DNA of 64,000 bases from Dehalococcoidia bacterium (GTDB taxonomy: Bacteria; Chloroflexota; Dehalococcoidia; DSTF01; JACRBR01). Location: positions 1 to 64,000 of the forward strand of contig JADMII010000003.1 in NCBI GenBank assembly GCA_015478665.1. The letters run 5' to 3'. Below are positions 37,804-46,654 of the stretch, piece by piece. Each line of letters starts with the position of its first letter. The first letter of the stretch is position 1. A program made the position numbers and the translations under genes. Under the pieces are notes generated by a model, which was given only the letters and a program-made list of their open reading frames with translations, made no database searches and was not told the DNA's origin.

Positions 37804-38931
37804 CTAGCCGCCGACCATCGCGCGCAGCGCCGCCGCCTCCGCCGCCGTTGCCGGCCGCGGCCTGCTCTCCGACGCATCGAGCGTCACCGGCACGACGTCG
37901 TACGAGGTCACGCCGAGTCCCTTCGTCAGCGTCAGCTTGAGGACCATCGACACGCGCGGCTGCGGGATGTTCGCCAGGTCGAGGTTGTCGAGCGCGAAGA
38001 CGAAGTTTCCCAGCCCCCAGGCGATGATCTGGCGCCCGCGCCTCTCGATCGGCTGCGGCACATGGGCGTGGGCGCCGATGTATGCGTCGGCGCCCGCTGC
38101 CAGCGCCGCTTCCGCGAGCGCTCGCTGCGTCGCGTTCGGCGCCCAACGGTATTCGTCGCCCGCATGTACGGCGACGACGACGAAGTCCGCCAGCCGGCGC
38201 GCCGCGGCGACGTCGGCGGCGATCCCGTCCGCTGCGCCGATCGCCACCCCGGGCGAATCGGCGCCCGCCCGCCACTCGCCGATCGTGAAGCCGCCGGCCT
38301 CATCGGGCGTCGTCACGTAGCCGAGGATCGCCACGCGCAGCCCGCGCACCTCGACGACCGCCGGCTGCCGCGCAGCGCGCGCGTTGGCGCCGGCGCCGGT
38401 GTGGAGCACTCCCACAGCATCGAGCGCGGCGACCGTGTCGAGCAGGCCCGTCGCGCCGTAGTCCATCACATGGTTGTTGGCGATGGTGACGACGCCGACG
38501 CGGCCGGCGTTGAGGGCGCCGGCGAACCGCGGCGGCGTGCGAAAGTTGTATCCCTTCGCCCACGGCGTCCCGCCGTCCGTCAGCGGCCCCTCGAGGTTCG
38601 CGAGGTTCACATCGCCATCGATCAGCGGCGCCACGAGCGCGAACGGGTAGGCGGCGCCATACGCCTGCATCGTGTCGACGACGCCGCGCGCCAGGCTCAC
38701 GTCGCCGACGGCGTCGAGCGTGACTGAAGGCGCCGCTGGCGATGGCGCGGTCGCCTGCGCCGTCGAGGCGCTGGCGGCCCCTTCGGTGCGTGCGGTCGAA
38801 GCCGCGTCCGGCGCGCCCGCGCGAGAGGCGCATCCCGACGCCACGAGCACGAGCAGCAGCGCGACCAGCGCTGCGACGAAGGCGCGTCGCCCGGCGGCGG
38901 TGATGCCACCGCCCTCCCGTCGCATCTGCAT
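37804..38931 (-). CDS. CapA-family (poly-gamma-glutamate capsule protein-like) lipoprotein
   Basis: Lipobox LVASGC; SVTLDAVGDVSLARGVVDTM..., VGVVTIANNHVMDYGATGLLDTVAAL, VVAVHAGDEYRWAP, YIGAHAHVPQPIE. Confidence 0.88.
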   Translation of the reverse strand: MQMRREGGGITAAGRRAFVAALVALLLVLVASGCASRAGAPDAASTARTEGAASASTAQATAPSPAAPSVTLDAVGDVSLARGVVDTMQAYGAAYPFALVAPLIDGDVNLANLEGPLTDGGTPWAKGYNFRTPPRFAGALNAGRVGVVTIANNHVMDYGATGLLDTVAALDAVGVLHTGAGANARAARQPAVVEVRGLRVAILGYVTTPDEAGGFTIGEWRAGADSPGVAIGAADGIAADVAAARRLADFVVVAVHAGDEYRWAPNATQRALAEAALAAGADAYIGAHAHVPQPIERRGRQIIAWGLGNFVFALDNLDLANIPQPRVSMVLKLTLTKGLGVTSYDVVPVTLDASESRPRPATAAEAAALRAMVGG

Positions 38932-38940
38932 GGGCGGATT

Positions 38941-40530
38941 CTACGAGAACTTCGCCACCCGTGCCGAGAGGATGTTCGGCAACGTCGCCAACTCCGCCGC
39001 CTGCTCCGGCGAGATCGGATCATCGATCCCGACCGCCATCAGCGCCTGCCCGCGCACCGCCGTCCGGCCGACGCGCATGAAGCTGATGTTGATGTCGTGC
39101 TTCCCCAGGAACGTGCCCACGACGCCGATCGACCCCGGGCGGTCCTGGTTCTCGCACAGCAGCAGCCAGCCGTCGCCCGGCGGGATGTCGACCCAGAAGT
39201 CATTGATCGCGACGATGTGCGGCCCGTCGTGCGCGATCGTCCCCGTGACGTCCGTATCACCGGCGCTCGTGTGCAGGTGGACGCGGATCAGGTTCGCGTA
39301 CACGTCCTCGCCCGGACCCTTTCGCTCGACGATCTTGACGCCGCGGTTCTCCGCGACGATGTTCGCGTTGACGATCGTCACGTTCTCTTCCGTCACCGGC
39401 CCCAGGAGCCCCTTGATCACCGCCGCCTTCAGCGCCGCCGTATCGTGGTTGGCGATGTCGCCCAGGTACTCGATCTCGATGTTCCCCATCTGCCCCGCCG
39501 CCAGCTGTGTCGCCAGCGACGCCGCCTTCTCGGCCACCGGGATGTACGGCGCCAGCACGCTCATCGTCTCTGCGGCGATCATCGGCGCGTTCACCGCGTA
39601 CTGCGCCGGCTCCCCGCGCAGGATCGCCAGGATCTGCCCGGCGACGTCGACCGCGACGCGCTCCTGCGCCTCGGTGGTGGAGGCGCCGAGGTGCGGCGTC
39701 ACGATGATCCGGTCGTTGTGCAGCACCGCCGCCGACATCTCCGGCGGCTCCTGCGGGAAGACGTCGACGGCGGCGCCGGCCATCCGGCCCTCGTCGACCG
39801 CCCGCACGAGCGCGTCGAGGTCGACCAGGTCGCCGCGCGCGGTGTTGATCAGGCGCAGCGACGGCCGCACGCGGCGCAACTCCGCTTCGCCGATGAGGTG
39901 GCGTGTCTGCGCCGTCAGCACCGTGTGGAGCGTCAGGAAGTCCGCCCGCGTCAGCACGTCGTCGAGCGAGGCCGCCAGCTCGACGCCCAGCACGCTCGCC
40001 CGGTCGGGTGACACGAACGGGTCGTACGCGACGACCGTCATGTCCAGTCCCTTCGCCCGCCGCGCCACCTCCGAGCCCACCTGACCGAGCCCCACGACGC
40101 CCAGCGTCTTCCCACGCACCTCGACGCCGACGAACTTCGAGCGCTTCCACTCGCCCGCCTTCAGGGACTCGTTCGCCTCGGGAATGTGTCGCGCCAGCGC
40201 CAGCATCAGGCCGATCGCGTGCTCGGCGGCGGAAATGGTGTTGCCGAGCGGCGCGTTCACGACGATGACGCCGCGCTCCGTCGCCGCGTTGAGATCGATG
40301 TTGTCGACGCCGACGCCCGCCCGCCCGACCGCCTGGAGCTGCCGGGCGGCGGCGAAGACCTCGGCCGTCACCTTCGTCTCGCTGCGGACGACGAGCGCGT
40401 GGTAGGGCGGGATCGCCGCGATCAGCTCCTCGCGCGAGAGTCCCGTGCGGACGTCCACCTCGGCGCCCTGCCGGAGCAGCGCGACGCCATCTTCGGCGAT
40501 CGGGTCGGACACCAGGATGCGCTTCGTCAT
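38941..40530 (-). CDS. serA: D-3-phosphoglycerate dehydrogenase
   Basis: ILVSDPIAEDGVALLRQGAEVDV..., GVDNIDLNAATERGVIVVNAP, TLGVVGLGQVGSEVARRAKG, C-terminal ACT domain. Confidence 0.93.
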   Translation of the reverse strand: MTKRILVSDPIAEDGVALLRQGAEVDVRTGLSREELIAAIPPYHALVVRSETKVTAEVFAAARQLQAVGRAGVGVDNIDLNAATERGVIVVNAPLGNTISAAEHAIGLMLALARHIPEANESLKAGEWKRSKFVGVEVRGKTLGVVGLGQVGSEVARRAKGLDMTVVAYDPFVSPDRASVLGVELAASLDDVLTRADFLTLHTVLTAQTRHLIGEAELRRVRPSLRLINTARGDLVDLDALVRAVDEGRMAGAAVDVFPQEPPEMSAAVLHNDRIIVTPHLGASTTEAQERVAVDVAGQILAILRGEPAQYAVNAPMIAAETMSVLAPYIPVAEKAASLATQLAAGQMGNIEIEYLGDIANHDTAALKAAVIKGLLGPVTEENVTIVNANIVAENRGVKIVERKGPGEDVYANLIRVHLHTSAGDTDVTGTIAHDGPHIVAINDFWVDIPPGDGWLLLCENQDRPGSIGVVGTFLGKHDINISFMRVGRTAVRGQALMAVGIDDPISPEQAAELATLPNILSARVAKFS

Positions 40531-40587
40531 CGGTTGTTCCACGGAAGCTCCCTCGTCGGCGCGCCCGTCGTCGGGCGGTACGCAGAA

Positions 40588-40611
40588 GGGGCAGCCCGCG
40601 CGGGCCGCCCC
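40588..40611 (-). terminator. GC-rich hairpin between aminotransferase and serA
   Basis: GGGGCAGCCCG-CG-CGGGCCGCCCC (one mismatch). Confidence 0.45.
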
Positions 40612-40639
40612 TCATCTCGATCGTTCGAATCCGGCCCGA

Positions 40640-41761
40640 TTATCGTGCGCTGGCGCCCACTCCCGACGGCGAGAAGCCGGCCCGCGGCAACGCCATCTTC
40701 AACGCGTCGAGGCACGCCTGGATGTCGGCCTCCTTCACGTAGCCGAGGTGGCCGATGCGGAAGATCTTGCCCGTCAGCTCGCCCTGACCGCCGGCCAGCA
40801 CCGTGTGGTACTCCGTCCGCATCATCTTGTTCAGCGCGGCGCCGTCTACCCCCTCCGGCACCCACACCGCCGTCACGGTGTTCGACGCCACCTGCTCGTC
40901 GGCGAGCAGCCTCAGCCCGAGCGCCCGCACGCCGTCGCGCGTCAGCTGACCGAGGCGCGCGTGACGGGCGTGGATGTTCTCCAGCCCCTCGGCCAGCAGC
41001 GTGCGCAGCGCGACGTCCATCGCGAAGTAGACGCTGACCGCCGGCGTCCACGGCGTCTGCCCCTTCTCGAGGTAGCTCTTCGCCTTCTTGTAGTCGAAGT
41101 AGTAGCGCGGGATCTTCGCGGTCTCGGCGGCATCCCAGGCGCGCTTGCTGACGGCGACCATGGCCATGCCCGGCGGCACCATCCAGCCCTTCTGCGAGCC
41201 GGTGAACACGACGTCGAGATCCCAGGTGTCGATCGGCAGCGGCACGGAGCCGAGGCTGCTGATCGCGTCGACGAGGATGAGGATGTCCGGGCGCACCTCG
41301 CGGACCGCCTGCGCGATCTCCCCGAGCGGGTTCGTGACGCCGGTCGAGGTCTCGTTGTGCGTCACCATGACCGCCTTGTAGCTGCTGTCGCCCCGCAGCG
41401 CCTCCGCCACCTTCGCCGGATCCGCCGCCGTCCCCTTGGCGAACGCGAGCATCTCGACGCCGACGCCGTAGGTGCGGGCGATGTCGGCGAAGCGCTCGCC
41501 GAAGTTGCCGATCGACACGCAGAGCGCCCGGTCGCCCGGCGAGAGCGTGTTGACGACGGCCGACTCGAGCGCCCCCGTGCCCGCCGATGTCAGCGTCAGC
41601 ACGTCATTCTTCGTCTCGAACAGCTGCTTCAGCCCGTCGCTGATGCGACCGACGATCTCCGCGAACTCGGGGCCGCGGTGGTTGATCATCTGCCGCGACA
41701 TGGCCTGCAGGACATCGTCCGGGCAGGGCGTCGGCCCGGGGATACGGAGGTTGACGGACAC
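40640..41761 (-). CDS. class-V aminotransferase (alanine-glyoxylate / serine-pyruvate aminotransferase-like)
   Basis: RIPGPTPCPDDVLQAMSRQMINHRGPEF, VTHNETSTGVTNPL, DAISSLGSVPLPIDTWDLDVVFTGSQKGWMVPPGMAMVAVS. Confidence 0.9.
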   Translation of the reverse strand: MSVNLRIPGPTPCPDDVLQAMSRQMINHRGPEFAEIVGRISDGLKQLFETKNDVLTLTSAGTGALESAVVNTLSPGDRALCVSIGNFGERFADIARTYGVGVEMLAFAKGTAADPAKVAEALRGDSSYKAVMVTHNETSTGVTNPLGEIAQAVREVRPDILILVDAISSLGSVPLPIDTWDLDVVFTGSQKGWMVPPGMAMVAVSKRAWDAAETAKIPRYYFDYKKAKSYLEKGQTPWTPAVSVYFAMDVALRTLLAEGLENIHARHARLGQLTRDGVRALGLRLLADEQVASNTVTAVWVPEGVDGAALNKMMRTEYHTVLAGGQGELTGKIFRIGHLGYVKEADIQACLDALKMALPRAGFSPSGVGASAR

Positions 41762-41934
41762 AGGGCGCTCCTCTCGGGCTCGGGCCGCCGGCCGCTGCGC
41801 GCGGCCGATTGTGCCCGCCCTCACATAGTACGCCCATGATACGAGCGGCGCCGCGGCCGGGCAAGAATCGCGGCAGATCAGATGAGGCGCCCCATCGAGC
41901 GCCTCATCACAGAGTGTGCACCGGAGTCGCGGTC

Positions 41935-42153
41935 TCAGCAGGTGCTCGCGCCGGCCGTCCCGGCCTTGATGCAGTTCGACGCACCATCGAAGGCGCCGAT
42001 GATCGAGCCGCGGAACGCGATCACGGCGAGCGTCGTGATGGCGACGGCGATGACGCTGACGATCAGCCCGTACTCGGCCAGCGTCTGCCCGCGCTCGTCG
42101 CCGGCGGCCGTCTGCCACGCCACGAGAATCTTCAGTGCGAGGTGTACGAGCAT
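41935..42153 (-). CDS. Flp/Fap-type pilin
   Basis: DERGQTLAEYGLIVSVIAVAITTLAVIAFRGSIIGAF. Confidence 0.85.
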   Translation of the reverse strand: MLVHLALKILVAWQTAAGDERGQTLAEYGLIVSVIAVAITTLAVIAFRGSIIGAFDGASNCIKAGTAGASTC

Positions 42154-42241
42154 GGACTCTGCTCCCTTGAGACATGCCTCGAGATGTGAGGGAGGACGCC
42201 CACGCGGGCGCCCTCCCTGCCACGCGAACCGTTAGCCGCAG

Positions 42242-42484
42242 CTACGCACCACAGCCCGTGTTGCCGGACGCCGTGCTGATGCAGTTCGACGCGCTGTTGA
42301 AGGCGCCGATGATCGCGTTCCGGAAGATGACGCCGGCGCCAACGACGACGGCGACCGCGATCACCGCCATGATCAGGCCGTACTCGGCCAGCGTCTGGCC
42401 CTTCTCGTCCTGGAACTTGGCCTCGATCGCCTGCCCGATGCTCTGCAGGGCGACCACGAGGCGCAGACTCAGCTCGTTCAGCAT
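42242..42484 (-). CDS. Flp/Fap-type pilin (paralogue of neighbour)
   Basis: DEKGQTLAEYGLIMAVIAVAVVVGAGVIFRNAIIGAFNSASNCIS. Confidence 0.88.
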   Translation of the reverse strand: MLNELSLRLVVALQSIGQAIEAKFQDEKGQTLAEYGLIMAVIAVAVVVGAGVIFRNAIIGAFNSASNCISTASGNTGCGA

Positions 42485-42703
42485 ACGATTTCCCCCTTCA
42501 GGAAGAACGTGAATGCCCGACCGAGGGCGATCGGGTCGCTGTGCCGATCATCCGCGCCACGACGGGTGGTGCGGAAGGCGCCCGGCCCCCGGACTGCGGG
42601 CGCTTGACTCACCGGCTGCCGCTGCGCCTCGTCCGTCGCTTGGACTGCACGCCTCGGGTCAGCTGCCTGTCACAGACAATTTCGGCGCCTAAGGGAACAC
42701 CTG

Positions 42704-42733
42704 TAGGGGTTTCTTGAACGAAATTTAGGGGTT
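42704..42733. promoter_or_regulatory. direct repeat TAGGGGTT x2, 22-bp start-to-start, upstream of Flp pilin genes
   Basis: TAGGGGTTTCTTGAACGAAATTTAGGGGTT; second copy lies in palindrome AACGAA-N9-TTCGTT (42717-42737). Confidence 0.5.
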
Positions 42734-42977
42734 CGTTTACATCTGTGCCCATGCAGTGGGCAACGCGCTGATCGCCCCGGCGTTCAACGCACTCGCGAAC
42801 CACTCCGACCGACGGGGATCCCGGCGATCCGGGGCGCGATCGCTTTGCCACCAGCATCCACTCACGGTGTGCGTGCTTCGTCCGCGCTGAAGCATTCCAA
42901 CCGCGGCAGCGCGCGGTCAGCCGCGCCACTCATCCGGTCGCCATTCCGCGCCGATACTCACGGGGAGACGATTACTC

Positions 42978-44624
42978 ATGCAACTTCGCGCCGTTTCCGC
43001 ACGTCCGCGGCCACGCCTTCGCGCCGTCGAGGCGGGAGAGGCCGAGGAATCTGGCTCGCTCTCGCGCACCGCCTACGTCACGTCGCTGACAGCGGCGTTC
43101 GGCGTCGGCATCCTCATCCGCGCGGTTGTCGTGCTCTCTTCGGGCTTCCCCGTCAACGACGGCGGCATGTTTTACGCGATGGTGCGGGACATCCAGGCCG
43201 CCGGCTACCGGATCCCGGCGTTCTCGTCCTACAACCAAATGCGCATCCCGTTCTTCTACCCGCCGCTCGGCTTCTATCTCGCGGCCGCCATCAACGACCT
43301 GACGCCGCTCGGCCTGATCACGATCTTCCGCGTCGTCCCGCTCGCGCTGAGCATCCTCATCCCGTTCGCGTTCTTCCTGCTGGCCCGCGACCTGCTCGAA
43401 TCGCGCCTGGCGCAGGTCCTCGCCGTCGCCTTCTTCGGCCTTCTGCCGCCGTCGTACACCTGGATGGTGATGGGCGGCGGCTTGACGCGCGCGCCCGGCT
43501 TCCTGCTGTCGATCCTCACGATCTGGGCCCTGCGACGGATGTACGTCGCGCCGTCGCCGCGTCGCGTCGCGCTGGCGTCCGTGCTCGCGGCGCTGACGCT
43601 GCTCACGCACGTCGAGATGGCGTGGCTCGCGGGCGTCATCGGTACCGTCCTGTTCATCGCGCACGGTCGGAATCGTGCCGGCGTGATCAATTCCCTCTTC
43701 GTGCTTCTGGCGACGATCGGTCTGAGCGCGCCGTGGTGGGTCGTCGTGATTCGCCAGGACGGCCTCTCGCCGCTGCTCGCCGCGATCGGCTCCGCCGATT
43801 CGTCGCTGGCGCGGCCGTTCGTGGCCCTCGCCATCTTCAGCGCTTCCGTCCAACCGCTGTTCGACGTGACAGGGGCGCTGGCGCTCGTCGGACTGATCGC
43901 CTGCATGCGCAAGCGCGCATACCTCCTGCCCGCCTGGCTGCTGGCGATCGTGCTCCTCGATCAGCGCACCTTTCTGACCGGCATAGCGATCGCCGTCGCT
44001 CTGCTCGCCGCCATCGGGCTCACCGATGTCCTCCTGCCGTTCGTGCGCACGTCGGTTCCATGGGGGGAGGACGTCCCGGACCAGGCGCTGGCAGCGGCGC
44101 CGTCGCCGGCGCGCTGGCTACCGGCGGTCGTGATCGGCCTGGCGCTCCTCTATCCATTCCTCGGCGCGATCAACAGCACGAAGGCGTTGCGCGGCATGTC
44201 GCCCGCAGAGGAGAGTGCCATGGCCTGGGTCGCTTCCAACACACCCGTCTCGAGCCGATTCGTCGTCGTCAGTGATCTGGCGTGGCCTGTCAACCGCGAC
44301 GCCGAATGGTTCCCGGTGATCGCCGGGCGACGCAACGTCGGGACGGTGCAGGGCTCGGAGTGGCTCCCTGACCGCAGCTTTGGCCAGCGCCGGGTCGATG
44401 ACGTGGCGCTTCGCGCCTGCGCGCAGAGCGACGGGGCATGTCTGACCGACTGGGCGCGCAGTACCGGCAACAGCTTCGAGTATGCATACATCGCCACCGG
44501 GAGCGGCAATCTCGACGGCGGCGCGACGTGCTGCGCGAACCTCGTCAGCTCACTGAAGTCCAGCGGCGACTATCGCCTCGTGTACGACGGATCGGGCGCG
44601 GTCATCTTCCAGCGGCTGCGGTAG
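42978..44624 (+). CDS. polytopic membrane protein, GT-C glycosyltransferase-like
   Basis: GILIRAVVVLSSGFPVNDGGMFYAMVRDIQAAGYRIPAFSSYNQMRIPFFYPPLGFYLAA, many TM helices then soluble C-terminus. Confidence 0.65.
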   Translation: MQLRAVSARPRPRLRAVEAGEAEESGSLSRTAYVTSLTAAFGVGILIRAVVVLSSGFPVNDGGMFYAMVRDIQAAGYRIPAFSSYNQMRIPFFYPPLGFYLAAAINDLTPLGLITIFRVVPLALSILIPFAFFLLARDLLESRLAQVLAVAFFGLLPPSYTWMVMGGGLTRAPGFLLSILTIWALRRMYVAPSPRRVALASVLAALTLLTHVEMAWLAGVIGTVLFIAHGRNRAGVINSLFVLLATIGLSAPWWVVVIRQDGLSPLLAAIGSADSSLARPFVALAIFSASVQPLFDVTGALALVGLIACMRKRAYLLPAWLLAIVLLDQRTFLTGIAIAVALLAAIGLTDVLLPFVRTSVPWGEDVPDQALAAAPSPARWLPAVVIGLALLYPFLGAINSTKALRGMSPAEESAMAWVASNTPVSSRFVVVSDLAWPVNRDAEWFPVIAGRRNVGTVQGSEWLPDRSFGQRRVDDVALRACAQSDGACLTDWARSTGNSFEYAYIATGSGNLDGGATCCANLVSSLKSSGDYRLVYDGSGAVIFQRLR

Positions 44625-44628
44625 TCCG

Positions 44629-46152
44629 ATGCAACTGCGCCAACCCGCCGCTTCTGCACCCGAACCGCCGAAGCTGCGGCTCGTCCGTCCTTCGGCGAAG
44701 CGCGCGCGCGGCGTGCCGGTCGTCTTCGTGCAGCTGGCGATGATCTTCGCCGTGCTCGCCGCGATGCCGCTGGTGAAGCCCGTCGACAACGACTTTTGGT
44801 GGCATCTGCGCACCGGCGACCTGATCCTCCACGGCGGCATCCCCCGCACGGACCCGTTCTCGTGGTCGAAGGCGGGCCAGCCGTGGGTCGCCCACGAGTG
44901 GCTCTCCGAGGCGATCATCTACGTCGTCCAGACGCTCTTCGGCTACGCCGGCAACGTGGCGCTCTTCTCCGCCGTCCTCGTCAGTGCGATGGTCATCATG
45001 TTCCGGCTGGGCCGGGCGGCGGGCGCCGGCACGAAGCCGCTCGTCGCCCTGACGCTGCTCTCCGCGCTCGTGCTGGGCCTCTTCGTGACGCCGCGGCCGC
45101 AGCTGTTCACGTTCCTCCTCTTCGCCGTGTTCGTCTCGCTCATCGCCGGCGAGGAAGAGTCGCCGAGCCGGCGCGTCTGGCTCCTGCCGCCGCTGATGGC
45201 GCTCTGGGCGAACCTCCACCTCGGCTTCACGTACGGCCTGGCGGTGGTCGGCTGCTGGCTGGCCGCGCGCATCTACGAACGCCTGCGCGGCCACGACGTG
45301 GACGTGCGGACGCCGGCGCTGGTGCTGCTCGCGTGCGCCGGCGCGGCGAGCCTGAACCCGCACGGACCGGCGCTGCTGTGGTTCCCGCTGCGCTACGTCT
45401 TCAACAACTCGACGACGGCCTCATACGTCGCCGAGTGGCACCGGCCGGGCATCGGCAATCCGTTCCACACGGCGATCTTCGTCTCCGCCGCGCTGCTCGT
45501 CGCGGCGCTGCTGTCGCGCACGCGGCCGCGTCCGTTCCTGCTGCTCGTGACGCTGCTCTTCGTTGTGCTCAGCATGCAGGCGCTGCGCAACGCCGCCTTC
45601 GCCGCGCTGTTGCTGACGCCGGTCGTCGGCGGCACGATGGCCCGCCGCTGGCGCGTCGCCCGCGCCGGCGCCGACTCCGCGCTCCGCATGTCGCCGGTCA
45701 CCGCGGTCGCGCTGCCGATGCTCACCGTCGCGCTGGTGATCCCGGTCGTCGCCAACATCAGCGGCGTCGTCGGCGTCATCTCGCCGCCGCAGGCCGGCTA
45801 TCCGCAGGCGGCCGTCGCCTACGTGCGGGCGCACGACGCCGGGAGGCGCCTGCTGAACGAGTACGGCGTCGGCGGCTACGAGATCGCGCAGCTCTACCCG
45901 GGCACGAAGGTCTTCATCGATGGCCGTTCGGAGTTCTACGGCGACGCGTTCCTGCGCGACTATCTGACGCTCACCAACGCCCGCCCCGGCTGGCGAACGC
46001 TGCTCGCGAAGTACGACCCGCAGGTGATCCTGCTGCCGCCGAAGACGCCGCTCGTCGAGCGGTTGCGCAGCGACGCCGGCTGGCGGGTCGCCTTCACCAG
46101 CGCCGATGCTGTCGTCCTCGAGCAGCTCGCCCCGGCGGCCTCCGCACGCTGA
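44629..46152 (+). CDS. polytopic membrane protein, GT-C-like, unknown substrate
   Basis: VDNDFWWHLRTGDLILHGGIPRTDPFSWSKAGQPWVAHEWLSE, many TMs, C-terminal GTKVFIDGRSEFYGDAFLRDYL. Confidence 0.65.
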   Translation: MQLRQPAASAPEPPKLRLVRPSAKRARGVPVVFVQLAMIFAVLAAMPLVKPVDNDFWWHLRTGDLILHGGIPRTDPFSWSKAGQPWVAHEWLSEAIIYVVQTLFGYAGNVALFSAVLVSAMVIMFRLGRAAGAGTKPLVALTLLSALVLGLFVTPRPQLFTFLLFAVFVSLIAGEEESPSRRVWLLPPLMALWANLHLGFTYGLAVVGCWLAARIYERLRGHDVDVRTPALVLLACAGAASLNPHGPALLWFPLRYVFNNSTTASYVAEWHRPGIGNPFHTAIFVSAALLVAALLSRTRPRPFLLLVTLLFVVLSMQALRNAAFAALLLTPVVGGTMARRWRVARAGADSALRMSPVTAVALPMLTVALVIPVVANISGVVGVISPPQAGYPQAAVAYVRAHDAGRRLLNEYGVGGYEIAQLYPGTKVFIDGRSEFYGDAFLRDYLTLTNARPGWRTLLAKYDPQVILLPPKTPLVERLRSDAGWRVAFTSADAVVLEQLAPAASAR

Positions 46153-46216
46153 CGGGAGCGGCACATGCGCAACGCGGACGCCTGGCGAGGCGTGGATCGG
46201 CCGGGCAGCGGCGGCG

Positions 46217-46654
46217 TCATCGCCCGCGCAGCTCGTTCTCGACGTGGTCGAGCAGGTCGCGCGCGTCGCCGTCGAGCTTGCCCTCTGGTTGCAGGGCGAG
46301 GCAGCGGCGGAACGCCTCGGCAGCGCGCTGGTAGAGCGCGCTCGGATCGAGCTCCGACGCCGCGCCGCGGCGCGAGAGCTCGTGCGCAACGAACTCGCTG
46401 CACCAGCCGAGCGAGTACCACAAGCCGGCGTCGTCGGCACGCGCTCGCACCGCGCGCTCGATGCAGTCGAGGCCCTCGCTGTAGGCGCGCCGCCGCGTGA
46501 CGAGCAGCATGCCGAGCTGTTCGAGCGCGTCCGGGCGCTCCGGGTCGAGCGCCAGCGCCCGGCGGGTGAGGTCGATGCTGGCCGCGACATCGTGCGCCGC
46601 CTGCCGCTCGCGGGCCTGCGCGAGCAGCGCCTCGACATCGTCGCCGGGCGTCAT
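46217..46654 (-). CDS. TPR-like small protein
   Basis: ATGA overlap with upstream CaCA gene; DVAASIDLTRRALALDPERPDALEQLGMLLVTRRRAYSEGLDCIERAVRARADDAGLWYSLGW. Confidence 0.65.
   Translation of the reverse strand: MTPGDDVEALLAQARERQAAHDVAASIDLTRRALALDPERPDALEQLGMLLVTRRRAYSEGLDCIERAVRARADDAGLWYSLGWCSEFVAHELSRRGAASELDPSALYQRAAEAFRRCLALQPEGKLDGDARDLLDHVENELRGR

Noticed and set aside
40615-40640. GTTCGAATCC T-arm-like string suggesting a tRNA
   Set aside because: No cloverleaf arms or CCA-flanking acceptor stem around it; the same applies to GAGTTCGAACC near 63328.
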